Assembly (NCBI RefSeq): GCF_029893085.1 | Contig: NZ_JARXWI010000009.1 | Span: forward strand, 62,001 to 126,000 | From: Parabacteroides sp. PFB2-10 | Lineage (GTDB): Bacteria > Bacteroidota > Bacteroidia > Bacteroidales > Tannerellaceae | Direction: 5' to 3' | DNA length: 64,000 nt | Shown: piece after piece, positions 24,695-33,118 of the stretch | Numbering within the stretch: the first letter of the stretch is position 1 | How the letters are laid out: every line of letters starts with the position of its first letter | Translations under genes and position numbers: made by a program | The notes under the pieces: model-generated | Databases searched by the model: none | The model's input: only the letters and a program-made list of their open reading frames with translations | What the model was told of the DNA's origin: nothing

Positions 24695-27600
24695 ATGAAA
24701 AAGCTTATTTTATTCAGCGTAGCCTTCCTGATCACTTTCGGAATGGCACATGGACGCGAAAACGCCCAACAACAAAAAACGAAAGGATTAACCATCCAGG
24801 CAGTAAACCTGATCACAGATCGGGAGATAGAGATTGTTTGCCCGACCAAACCTGCCGACAGCCGGCAGGTGTATAACACCTTCACGGTTACAGTAGACGG
24901 AAAGAAGGTGGAATACACCTACCTCTCCTATTTCGATTTTGGCTCTTATGCAGAGGCTCCGGTGATCAATATCCGCCTGACAGAACCCTTGGAGGTGGGA
25001 ACACTGAAAGGCAAAACAGGCAACGCCCGGACACCGGGCGAAAACACCCAGGCTACCTTGGGACCCGCCACAGCGGCTCGCATCCAGGTGACGGTGAAGA
25101 AGCAAACGGTAACCGCCCAGTGGAAACCTTTTTATGATTATATGAATATCGGTTCAAAGTCGAAACTAACCGCTACCGGTACCCGCTTATGCAACACCGC
25201 GGCAGCGAACGATAAACACCTCGGAGCCGCCTACACGCACGAACACGTGATCGATTATGCCGCCGGAGGTATTCACCGGATGACCGGCCGCGCGGAACTG
25301 ATCACCCAAAACGCAGTCGACTATGGGGTGGTCGTTATGCTGGTCGGCCCCGGCCAATCGGTTTACGAAGCCCCGCAATGGCGCGAGCTCTTTAATCCCA
25401 ACGATTACAAAACCCGCCGTATCATCGAAGGCACAACGGAGAAACCCATCATCGTGGCTACCGCCGACGATGTGATGCGCCAGCCAAGCAACGGAGAGAT
25501 GGATCGCCCCCAAAGCGATTTCTTCTACCTGGGCGAGGCCTTTGCCCGTCTGTTCTGGCAGGTGGCGGTCAACGGACTCGAAGACGGTGTCACCCTCGGT
25601 TGTCGGCGTACGCCCCGCAGCGTCTACAACGCTCCGGACGATTTCCGATACGACAAACATATAGCCGCGGCCTACGCGGAAGCGAAGAAGAACAACAGCT
25701 ATCCCAATAGCCAATGGCTGAAAAGCCTGGAGGATTATTTTGTCTACGGCACGATGATTTTCTATGAGTTCATTCCCGAATCGGCAGACGGCAGCTGGCA
25801 GGCCGAACGTGGGCCGGTCAATACCCGCGAAGAGCTCAAACACCATGACAACGAACTCTACAAAGCACTCTGCGGCATCTTTGGCGAATGGGAATATTTC
25901 TCCAGCGAAAACAGCGAGGGATTCGACCGGGGTCGCGACGGTGTGCGCTCGGCTATGCCTTGGTTCTGGCATACTCAGGTCGACAACTACGACATCAATG
26001 CCCGCCCCTACGCTGCCCTCGGCATCGAACATGTACAGGTTATTTCCGAAAACCAGATAGAGATCAAATTCAACCGGGAGGTAAAAGATATGAGCAACCT
26101 GTACGACGCGGAGAACTGGCAGATCGAACACAGCGCCGACGGCGGACAGAGCTGGCAGAACATTCCGCACATGATGGCAGGAGGCTACCTGTGGCGAGCC
26201 ATCACCCTGTCGCTTCCGCGCGAATCGGATTTCAGCTTTACCACTGGCTACTTTGGCCGGAGCTTCTTCGGATTCAACCAGCAAGACATCGACGAGCGGA
26301 AAGTTTCGGTAGGCGGATGGATCGACGACAACGAAGAGGCCAACCCGGCTGCGCTGGAATTTGGACAACTTGTAAACCTCAACGACGCAGTACATCTCTA
26401 TGGCGCCGGGCTGAATGGCCGGTTCCGGGTTCGATTCCTCGGGCATACGCCCGTACGCGATTGGGCAGGCAACCAGCTATCGTCGGCAAATACCTACGAG
26501 GCCAGCTTCAAGCCCTGGATAGGAAACGTTTACCGCAGCCCGCTAACTGGTGTATATATCTATGGCGACACAGAGGTCAGCAGGGAGGTAATGCTGCTTT
26601 CCGGTATGTATTACGACCTGGGCATCTCCAATAATCTCTCGAAGGAATACGACCAATGGCCGAGCGGAAAAGCCTATACGGAAGCCGAACTGGCTACCTC
26701 TTCGATCTTTGACCGACCTGGACAAAGGATCGCCGACTTTGCCGTCAAGCGACATGGCGGTATGCTGGTCGTAGCCGAAGGCCAACATGCCAACCAACAA
26801 CCCGAACGTCGAGGACAACAAGCCGGCAACTACCATAGCTCCCTTTACGTGGAGGGTTGGGGAGGCAATATCTTTCAGGATCAGGCAAACAATATTACCC
26901 GCGATTACAGCATGAGCCGCTACAAGAACGAATTCCTATTGTATCACGAAGGCGGGCACGGCATCGACAGCTACACAGGCGCCAATAGCTATGCTCCCTG
27001 GGTCTATACCAATATCACCTCGGCGCACGACACCGCCCGCAGCGAAGAAAACGGCCGCCGTTATTATAACGAAAACAATGTAGGCGCTTACCTTGCCAGC
27101 CGGGGCGAATATGTTTCCACCGGAACCACCTACTGGCATGGCACCATGCGCGAATCGAAAGACGGCACCAACGACGGCACCTGGACCCCGGTCAGTAACC
27201 GCTGGGAGTTCTACCGCTACGACCCATGGGGCTTCGAAGCCTTGAAACGCACCTTATGGACAGGCGATTTGGGGTTGTGGTACGAAAACAAAGTGGGCGA
27301 TCCGGCTTACCGCGTTTTGCCCGGCGACTGGAAATACCTGCAAAACGATGAAGAACTCAACCGCTACCTGACACTCCGCTCCGGCTTGTACGGCAACGGA
27401 GAAACGGTGAAGATCGACAGCGAGAACGCGTTGATAGCCTGGGGTTGCACCGTATTCGAGACCTTGCGCGACGACCCCTATAACAGCTACCACAACCCGC
27501 TCATCAAGTGGGTCTCCTGGTCTACGCCTATGATTTATGATATCACCGTGAAGAAGTCTGCCAATCCGCAGTTCCCGAACAACAACATGGGATTCAAAGG

Positions 27601-27982
27601 AGGCGTTCTTTATTATCCCGACGCAGCAGAACCTCAAAGTTTCCTCAATCCCTTCCTGCGTCCCGGAGGCGTGAAAAAGCCGGTACGGGCAGCTCAAGAG
27701 GAAGCGTTGATCGCTCCGGTAAGCGGCACAGCGGCTAACCTCACCCTCAAAACCCCGGTACTGCCTGTATTCGAATTCAGCCAGGCGGCCGAGATCACCG
27801 TCGACAACGTGCAGAGCAGCTTCGCCGTCAAGGTGAACGGCAAACGCCTGGGGTTCCGTTATTTCGACAGCGACGAGAAGAAGGTGATGTTATATCTGAA
27901 CTGGCCGGTTGAAAAGAACGACGAAATCGAAATCACCGTCTTGTCTACAAATCAGACTATTCGCCTGAAGGCGGTTCGTTAA
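24695..27982 (+). CDS. Large secreted protein with candidate HEGGH zinc site, family unknown
   Basis: 1,095 residues with a clean signal peptide (MKKLILFSVAFLITFGMAHG). I do not recognise the family. Visible parts: an N-terminal beta domain (30-150, ITDREIEIVCPTKP...FTVTVDGKKVEYTYLSYFD), a soluble mixed region (160-450) with AYTHEHVIDYAAGGIHRM, a bacterial Ig/fibronectin-like stretch near 455-620 (EHVQVISENQIEIKFNREVKD), and a domain at 720-960 with YHEGGHGID at residues 750-758, that is H751-E752-x-x-H755, the zincin pattern. Downstream acidic motifs (SEENGRR, SRGEYVS) could give a third ligand. The C-terminus repeats the SFAVKVNGKRLGFRYFD beta motif. A GH127 gene diverges from it. Metallopeptidase activity is a hypothesis. 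Confidence 0.75.
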   Translation: MKKLILFSVAFLITFGMAHGRENAQQQKTKGLTIQAVNLITDREIEIVCPTKPADSRQVYNTFTVTVDGKKVEYTYLSYFDFGSYAEAPVINIRLTEPLEVGTLKGKTGNARTPGENTQATLGPATAARIQVTVKKQTVTAQWKPFYDYMNIGSKSKLTATGTRLCNTAAANDKHLGAAYTHEHVIDYAAGGIHRMTGRAELITQNAVDYGVVVMLVGPGQSVYEAPQWRELFNPNDYKTRRIIEGTTEKPIIVATADDVMRQPSNGEMDRPQSDFFYLGEAFARLFWQVAVNGLEDGVTLGCRRTPRSVYNAPDDFRYDKHIAAAYAEAKKNNSYPNSQWLKSLEDYFVYGTMIFYEFIPESADGSWQAERGPVNTREELKHHDNELYKALCGIFGEWEYFSSENSEGFDRGRDGVRSAMPWFWHTQVDNYDINARPYAALGIEHVQVISENQIEIKFNREVKDMSNLYDAENWQIEHSADGGQSWQNIPHMMAGGYLWRAITLSLPRESDFSFTTGYFGRSFFGFNQQDIDERKVSVGGWIDDNEEANPAALEFGQLVNLNDAVHLYGAGLNGRFRVRFLGHTPVRDWAGNQLSSANTYEASFKPWIGNVYRSPLTGVYIYGDTEVSREVMLLSGMYYDLGISNNLSKEYDQWPSGKAYTEAELATSSIFDRPGQRIADFAVKRHGGMLVVAEGQHANQQPERRGQQAGNYHSSLYVEGWGGNIFQDQANNITRDYSMSRYKNEFLLYHEGGHGIDSYTGANSYAPWVYTNITSAHDTARSEENGRRYYNENNVGAYLASRGEYVSTGTTYWHGTMRESKDGTNDGTWTPVSNRWEFYRYDPWGFEALKRTLWTGDLGLWYENKVGDPAYRVLPGDWKYLQNDEELNRYLTLRSGLYGNGETVKIDSENALIAWGCTVFETLRDDPYNSYHNPLIKWVSWSTPMIYDITVKKSANPQFPNNNMGFKGGVLYYPDAAEPQSFLNPFLRPGGVKKPVRAAQEEALIAPVSGTAANLTLKTPVLPVFEFSQAAEITVDNVQSSFAVKVNGKRLGFRYFDSDEKKVMLYLNWPVEKNDEIEITVLSTNQTIRLKAVR

Positions 27983-28037
27983 CCCCTATCTCCTCTTTGC
28001 TTGATGGATGGCAGGAGGGTATTTTCAGTGCAAGGTT

Positions 28038-28113
28038 ATTTGTTGGCCGAGCATGGTGAGCCAAATGGTCGACCATGCTCGGCCATTTGGTTCACCATGC
28101 TCGGCCAACAAAT
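28038..28113. repeat. 31-bp inverted repeat with a third internal copy of its core
   Basis: Left arm 28038-28068 and right arm 28083-28113 are reverse complements except for one G:T position, with a 14-base loop. The 14-mer ACCATGCTCGGCCA occurs at 28072-28085 and 28094-28107 and inverted at 28044-28057, so the left arm can pair with either right copy (14-bp or 31-bp stem). No U-tract follows on either strand. It lies between the convergent HEGGH-protein and SPFH genes. Confidence 0.9.
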
Positions 28114-28208
28114 TCTCCCAACAAAATGACACCGACAGAAATAATAATATTGTCAGAACATTGCAAATCCCGTAAATAAATAAGGGAGAAAGAGGGTGAG
28201 TCGTTACA

Positions 28209-29102
28209 TTATCCTTGGGATTGCACCTCATTACTCTTCGCCAAAGAAACCAATCCACCCATAGCACCGAGATTCATGGAGTCGAGTGCCGAACTGGGAA
28301 CGATAACCATGGAACCTTTCTCTTTCAATCCTTCAAACAGCATATTCATTCCCCGGAGATGCAAGGCGACAGGATTATCGGTATACTTCCGGCTGGCTTG
28401 CTCAAATTTCTCGGCGATCTCGGTCTCGGCCGTTCCCAAAATCACACGGGCTCTTCGTTCACGCTCGGCCTGCGCCTCTTTACTCATAGCATCTGCCAGA
28501 TCCTTCGGTATGGCAATATCATTGATTCCGACCGTCTGACAGGTAATGCCCCAGGGGTTCGTATTTCTATCCAGCACATGTTGGAGGTCTTCGGCTATTT
28601 TATCGCGCTCCTGCAAAAGGGTCGACAGTTCATGTTTACCAATGGTATCACGCAGACCGGTTTGAGCAATATGCTCAATGGCCCTCTGATATTCCTGCAC
28701 TTCCAAGGCGGCTTTTTCCACATCCCAAACCGTCCAGTAAACGACGGCATCCACATTGACCGGCACAGTGTCTTTGGTCAGGGTCTGCTCTGCCTTGAAG
28801 GCGCTCACCCGGACACGCTGATCGATATAACTGGAGACGCTGTCAATAATGGGAATAATCACAAAAGGGCCGGGGCCTTTCAAACTCTTGAATTTCCCCA
28901 TACGCAATACGACTGCCCGTTCCCATTGATCGGCAATGCGGATGGAAGTGGCAAATAAGACCGAAAAAAGTAACAGGATCGCCAGAAGAGGAATATCTAC
29001 AATCCGCAGAACAAACAAAACGATTGATACGGTAACCAGTATCAGCAATACGGAAATCGAAATGGGATTAAACCACCCCTTGTTCATTACATTTGTTGTC
29101 AT
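28209..29102 (-). CDS. SPFH/Band 7 (stomatin-like) membrane protein
   Basis: 297 residues: two adjacent hydrophobic segments (about 15-52), then a Band 7 domain beginning RIADQWERAVVLRMGKFKSLKGPGPFVIIPIID and a coiled-coil with EAQAERERRARVILGTAETEIAEKF, ending in a flexible tail. Stomatin-like proteins form membrane scaffolds and often partner with NfeD-type peptidases; no nfeD gene is here. The ATG at 29100-29102 is chosen; an earlier ATG at 29126 would overlap the upstream regulator gene. It follows a GntR/YtrA-type regulator by 10 bp, so expression is probably controlled by that protein. Confidence 0.92.
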   Translation of the reverse strand: MTTNVMNKGWFNPISISVLLILVTVSIVLFVLRIVDIPLLAILLLFSVLFATSIRIADQWERAVVLRMGKFKSLKGPGPFVIIPIIDSVSSYIDQRVRVSAFKAEQTLTKDTVPVNVDAVVYWTVWDVEKAALEVQEYQRAIEHIAQTGLRDTIGKHELSTLLQERDKIAEDLQHVLDRNTNPWGITCQTVGINDIAIPKDLADAMSKEAQAERERRARVILGTAETEIAEKFEQASRKYTDNPVALHLRGMNMLFEGLKEKGSMVIVPSSALDSMNLGAMGGLVSLAKSNEVQSQG

Positions 29103-29112
29103 ATGATTATTT

Positions 29113-29487
29113 TTAAAAGGTTTCAATGTTTTTCAATTCTTGTATAACATCATCAAGGCTAAAACCGTAGCTGAACGCCACGGAAGAAAACTGTGTGCAA
29201 ATCTCTTTTAGTTTATCTTCCCGTTCTTTTTCCGGAACCACCGGTTCGATGGCATTGATAAATGTTCCGGTTCCCTGTTGAGTCTCCAGAATATTTTTGA
29301 TTTCCAATTCTTTATAGGCCTTGGAAACCGTGTTCAGGTTCACTTTCAGCTCAACGGCAAGCGCTCGAACCGTAGGAAGCTGTTCGCCCAGTTTCAGTTG
29401 CCCGGAGGCGATGCCGAAGCGGATCTGGTCGATAATCTGGCGGTATACGGGTACGCCGCTGGAATAGTCTAATAAAAATTTGATCAT
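29113..29487 (-). CDS. GntR-family (YtrA-type) transcriptional regulator
   Basis: 124 residues: an N-terminal winged-helix of the GntR family (VYRQIIDQIRFGIASGQLKLGEQLPTVRALAVELKVNLNTVSKAYKELE, residues 14-62) and a short helical C-terminal domain instead of a large effector domain, the hallmark of the YtrA subfamily. Family members repress the operon they head, usually membrane transporters. Here the only downstream gene is the SPFH protein. A palindrome ATTGT-N6-ACAAT sits over its own start region (29508-29523), next to the -7 box. Confidence 0.92.
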   Translation of the reverse strand: MIKFLLDYSSGVPVYRQIIDQIRFGIASGQLKLGEQLPTVRALAVELKVNLNTVSKAYKELEIKNILETQQGTGTFINAIEPVVPEKEREDKLKEICTQFSSVAFSYGFSLDDVIQELKNIETF

Positions 29488-29507
29488 ATTACTTATACTA
29501 TTTAAAC

Positions 29508-29523
29508 ATTGTACTATAACAAT
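29508..29523 (-). promoter_or_regulatory. Candidate GntR operator
   Basis: ATTGTACTATAACAAT: 5-bp inverted arms ATTGT/ACAAT with an AT-rich centre, placed directly downstream of the gntR -7 box, where the start point would be. Binding would block transcription. Inferred from position and symmetry. Confidence 0.5.
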
Positions 29524-29527
29524 ATGA

Positions 29528-29535
29528 CAAAGATA
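29528..29535 (-). promoter_or_regulatory. Bacteroidetes -7 box for gntR-SPFH
   Basis: TATCTTTG on the minus strand, 41 bp before the gntR ATG. Confidence 0.6.
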
Positions 29536-29584
29536 TAAAATATTTCATCCCACCAAACTTTTTGTAAGGAATTTTACCTTTTCG

Positions 29585-29592
29585 TATCTTTG
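29585..29592 (+). promoter_or_regulatory. Bacteroidetes -7 box for copA
   Basis: TATCTTTG on the plus strand, 31 bp before the chosen copA ATG at 29623. Its position argues against the earlier ATG at 29608, which would sit almost on the transcript start. Confidence 0.6.
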
Positions 29593-29622
29593 TCTATTAT
29601 ACACCCAATGTGTGATGAAAAA

Positions 29623-31818
29623 ATGAAAACGTTAAACACCAAAACACTACCTGTGTTAGATATGAGTTGTGCGGTTTGCGCGACTAATGTGGAGCAAACC
29701 GTCGGAAATATGCCTGGGGTCACGGAAGCGGCAGTTAATTTCGCAGCAGGCACCCTGACTGTTACTTACCAATCCGACCAATTATCACCGGAGGAGATAC
29801 GCGATGCCGTGCAAAAAGCAGGATACGACCTGATTATTGAAGAGGAGGATCCTGTCGGGAAACAGGAAGAGATGTCGCGCCTGCGCTACGAACAGGCGAA
29901 GCGACGTACGATCGGTGCCTGGATTCTGGCGATTCCCTTGGCTGTTCTCGGCATGTTTTTTATGCATGCACCCTACGCCAATTGGGTGATGATGGGGTTG
30001 GCTCTTGCCATTATGATCGCCTTCGGCCGTCATTTTTACACCAATGGCTTCCGGCATGCTATCCGGGGGAAAGCCAATATGGACACCTTAGTGGCATTGA
30101 GCACGACGATTGCATTCCTTTTCAGCCTGTTCAACACACTTTATCCCTCCTTCTGGACGTCGAGAGGCATCGAACCGCATGTCTACTACGAGGCATCCGG
30201 GGTGATTATTGCTTTCGTGTTGCTCGGGAAATTATTGGAAGAGCGGGCACGCCACAGTACCTCGTCGGCCATCCGCGGCCTGATGGGATTACAACCTAAA
30301 ACAGCCCGTCGCGTATGGGAGGGCGAAGAGACGGAGGTGCCGATCGCTGTATTGAAAGCCGGCGACCTGGTTGCCGTCAGGCCGGGCGAGCGCATTCCCG
30401 TCGATGGGATCGTTACACACGGCCATTCGTTTATCGACGAAAGTATGCTGAGCGGCGAATCCTTGCCGGTCGAAAAGCAAACCGGCGACAAAGCCATGGC
30501 GGGAACGATCAACCAACAGGGAGCCTTCACGATGGAAGCGACCGGTGTGGGTGGTGCGACCGTGTTGGCGCAGATCGTACAGATGGTGCAACAGGCACAG
30601 GGGAGCAAGGCGCCTGTGCAGCGCATTGTGGATAAGATAAGCGCTATCTTCGTGCCGGCTGTGATCGGCTTATCGATAGTCACCTTTGTTGTTTGGATTA
30701 TATGGGGAGGCGATAACGCCTTCTCTTACGGGTTGCTCTCGGCGGTATCCGTCCTGGTGATTGCCTGTCCCTGTGCTTTGGGACTGGCTACCCCTACCGC
30801 ACTCATGGTGGGCGTGGGCAAAGCGGCGGGAAAACATATCCTGATAAAGGATGCTTTCGCGTTGGAAAACCTATGCCAAATAGACACCATCGTATTGGAT
30901 AAAACAGGTACGCTGACAGAAGGCAAACCGGAGGTAATCAACACCTGTTGGATCGGGGAAGAGACCTCCGAACTTCGAAACATCTTATATACAGCGGAGA
31001 TGCATTCGGAGCATCCGTTGGCTTCGGCACTCCTGCGCTGGCTGGAGAAAGAGGGAGCCCAAACGGTCGCTTCAGACCGTTTCCAGAGCCTGACCGGGCA
31101 GGGGATCACCCTTGATCTGGGAACTGATACCTATTGGGTAGGCAGCTATCGCCTATTGCCGGAGAAGGCATCCGTACCGGAGGTTGTTTCGCAATGGGAG
31201 GCCGAGGGGAAAACGATTATCTACTTTGGAAAGGCCGGGCAGTTATTGGCTGTCTTTTCTATTGCCGATCCGATCAAACCGTCCTCGTTTCCGGCGATAC
31301 AGACCTTGCGCAACCACGGCATAGAGACACATCTATTAACGGGCGACAGCAACCGCACCGCGGTGTATGTGGCAAAGGCCACCGGCATACCGTACCACAA
31401 AGGGCAGGCACTGCCTGATGAGAAAGACCAATACATCCGCAGCCTGCAGGAAAAAGGCCGGAAGGTGGCGATGGTTGGCGACGGGATTAACGATTCGCAG
31501 GCATTGGCGCGCGCGGATGTGAGCATTGCCATGGGCAAAGGAACAGACATCGCTATGGATGTAGCCATGGTGACCCTATTGACCTCCGACCTGCTATTGT
31601 TGCCCGAAGCGATCCGCATCTCCCGGCAAACGGTCAAACTGATCCGTCAAAACCTGTTCTGGGCCTTTATCTATAACCTGATCGGTATTCCGATTGCTGC
31701 CGGGCTGCTCTATCCCTTCTTCGGGATTCTGTTGAACCCAATGCTGGCAAGCGCGGCGATGGCATTCAGCTCCGTTTCCGTAGTACTGAACAGTCTGCGA
31801 CTTAAATTCATGAAATAA
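29623..31818 (+). CDS. copA: Copper-translocating P1B-type ATPase
   Basis: Exports Cu(I) across the inner membrane at the cost of ATP. 731 residues: one N-terminal heavy-metal domain with CAVC (near residue 14), eight membrane helices, [10 protein letters not shown] in the actuator domain, the transmembrane metal site CPC at residues 382-384, the phosphorylation site DKTGT from D426, SEHP near 465 and [10 protein letters not shown] before the last helices. Start chosen at 29623 because the -7 box is at 29585-29592. A 65-residue chaperone gene follows by 16 bp. Confidence 0.96.
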   Translation: MKTLNTKTLPVLDMSCAVCATNVEQTVGNMPGVTEAAVNFAAGTLTVTYQSDQLSPEEIRDAVQKAGYDLIIEEEDPVGKQEEMSRLRYEQAKRRTIGAWILAIPLAVLGMFFMHAPYANWVMMGLALAIMIAFGRHFYTNGFRHAIRGKANMDTLVALSTTIAFLFSLFNTLYPSFWTSRGIEPHVYYEASGVIIAFVLLGKLLEERARHSTSSAIRGLMGLQPKTARRVWEGEETEVPIAVLKAGDLVAVRPGERIPVDGIVTHGHSFIDESMLSGESLPVEKQTGDKAMAGTINQQGAFTMEATGVGGATVLAQIVQMVQQAQGSKAPVQRIVDKISAIFVPAVIGLSIVTFVVWIIWGGDNAFSYGLLSAVSVLVIACPCALGLATPTALMVGVGKAAGKHILIKDAFALENLCQIDTIVLDKTGTLTEGKPEVINTCWIGEETSELRNILYTAEMHSEHPLASALLRWLEKEGAQTVASDRFQSLTGQGITLDLGTDTYWVGSYRLLPEKASVPEVVSQWEAEGKTIIYFGKAGQLLAVFSIADPIKPSSFPAIQTLRNHGIETHLLTGDSNRTAVYVAKATGIPYHKGQALPDEKDQYIRSLQEKGRKVAMVGDGINDSQALARADVSIAMGKGTDIAMDVAMVTLLTSDLLLLPEAIRISRQTVKLIRQNLFWAFIYNLIGIPIAAGLLYPFFGILLNPMLASAAMAFSSVSVVLNSLRLKFMK

Positions 31819-31834
31819 TTAAAATAGATTCACT

Positions 31835-32032
31835 ATGCAATTCAAAACAAACGCGAAATGCGGTGGCTGTGTAGCTGCGATCCGCACGAAACTAAACGAA
31901 GTGGTACCTGAAACCGAGTGGTCGATCGACCTGAACTCACCGGATAAAACACTGACCGTCGAAAGCGACTATCCGGCGGAAGCGATCATTGCGGCAGTCA
32001 AAGCGGCGGGATTCAAAGCGGAACAGCTATAA
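31835..32032 (+). CDS. copZ: CopZ-like heavy-metal-associated chaperone
   Basis: 65 residues, one ferredoxin-like HMA domain with the metal site CGGC at residues 9-13 of MQFKTNAKCGGCVAAIRTKL. Expected to bind Cu(I) in the cytosol and hand it to CopA, whose gene is directly upstream. The usual M-x-C-x-x-C start is replaced by NAKCGGC. Ends 4 bp before the convergent AraC gene. Confidence 0.9.
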   Translation: MQFKTNAKCGGCVAAIRTKLNEVVPETEWSIDLNSPDKTLTVESDYPAEAIIAAVKAAGFKAEQL

Positions 32033-32036
32033 CATT

Positions 32037-32897
32037 TTATTGTCCGTACAAACGCTCGCAGTACTGCGTGGGCGTAAACCGGGTGATCTGCTTAAACACC
32101 CGGTTGAAATAGGAGATATTGTCGAAGGAGAGACGATAGGCGATGTCTTTGACCGGCACGTTTTCAACCAATAGCATCAACTGGGCACGCTCTATCTTCT
32201 TCTGGTTGATATAGGCAATAGGCGTACAATCCATCTCTTTTTTGAACAAACGGATAAAGTGATCGTCCGACAGATGGCAGATCGCCGCCAGCTGACTGAT
32301 GCGGAGAGGCTGGTCGATATGTTTGCGGATATGACGCAATACGTTGGCAATCCGTTTATCATTTACTTCGGCTTTCGGTGTGGCGTAGCGCAGAAAACGG
32401 GAAAGCAGTTGAGCCAGGATGCCCCTTGTCTCCAAGGCGGCGTATTCGGCTTGCTGAGCTTCAGTGGCTATATTCCGCAACAAGGTAGGCTGATTGTCGT
32501 AGAGTCCCGGGTCATATTGTAACAACTCCCTATCGGGATTAATCTCCAACAAACGATTTATCAGCGAAAAATCCAACGGATTGGCCGGTATCTCCACCGG
32601 AAAATGACACTCTTCCAACAGATGCCTGGGCGAAGAGGGTGTCTCATAGATATGTATATAGAAATGAGAAAACAGGCCGTCGCAGGCATAGCTATGCTGC
32701 GTGAAAGGCGGAATCAGATAGAGCGAGCCCGGTCGAAGCGTCTGCACCCCCTGCGGAAGGTCAACACGGGCGCATCCTTCTATCACATAATACAACCGGG
32801 CAAAGGGACTGTTTATCCCCTTCCAGTTCCAGTCGCCATCGTGAGACGAGCGCCCGATGTTCAATAGAATAAGCTGCAAATTATCTGTTTCGCGCAT
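32037..32897 (-). CDS. AraC-family transcriptional regulator
   Basis: 286 residues: an N-terminal cupin ligand domain (about 15-110, with YYVIEGCARVDLPQGVQTLRPGSLYLIPPFTQHSY) and a C-terminal double helix-turn-helix (about 185-283: QPLRISQLAAICHLSDDHFIRLFKKEMDCTPIAYI and NISYFNRVFKQITRFTPTQY). It diverges from fucI across 221 bp, so it is the likely sugar-responsive regulator of fucI-fucP. A TATTTTTG box at 32921-32928 fits its promoter. Bacteroides fucose operons usually use a GntR-type FucR, so this would be a different arrangement. Confidence 0.9.
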   Translation of the reverse strand: MRETDNLQLILLNIGRSSHDGDWNWKGINSPFARLYYVIEGCARVDLPQGVQTLRPGSLYLIPPFTQHSYACDGLFSHFYIHIYETPSSPRHLLEECHFPVEIPANPLDFSLINRLLEINPDRELLQYDPGLYDNQPTLLRNIATEAQQAEYAALETRGILAQLLSRFLRYATPKAEVNDKRIANVLRHIRKHIDQPLRISQLAAICHLSDDHFIRLFKKEMDCTPIAYINQKKIERAQLMLLVENVPVKDIAYRLSFDNISYFNRVFKQITRFTPTQYCERLYGQ

Positions 32898-32920
32898 ATC
32901 GAATAAAGAAAACGTACAGA

Positions 32921-32928
32921 CAAAAATA
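32921..32928 (-). promoter_or_regulatory. Bacteroidetes -7 box for the araC gene
   Basis: TATTTTTG on the minus strand, 24 bp before the ATG. Confidence 0.55.
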
Positions 32929-32994
32929 GAGGATTATATCGAAATAGTGTTATTGTTTGTCGGTATTCTGTAAATAAAAGGTACTGATTATCTT

Positions 32995-33067
32995 TATATT
33001 TGCAGAATACAGGATGCGCCTTGGCCATTCAAGCAAGCTTGATGGCACTCGGCTTTCACTGTATTTG
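32995..33067 (+). repeat. Promoter-hairpin repeat before fucI
   Basis: Runs from TATATTTG (32995-33002) to a second, imperfect box TGTATTTG (33060-33067). Between them: AGGATGCGCC, then a hairpin GCCAT-t-CAAGC / GCTTGATGGC around a CAAGCAAGCTTG core, then CGGCTTTCACT. The same arrangement recurs at 53.8 and 61.0 kb with compensating stem changes. One or both boxes probably drive fucI; the ATG is 52 bp downstream. Confidence 0.8.
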
Positions 33068-33118
33068 CATAATCCTTATATCAGACATATCATATTAACA
33101 CATAAAATAGATTATACC

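Noticed and set aside
25187-26446. 419-residue open frame antisense to the HEGGH protein gene
   Set aside because: It is fully inside a long gene with coding signals on the other strand and shows no family motif; a shadow frame.
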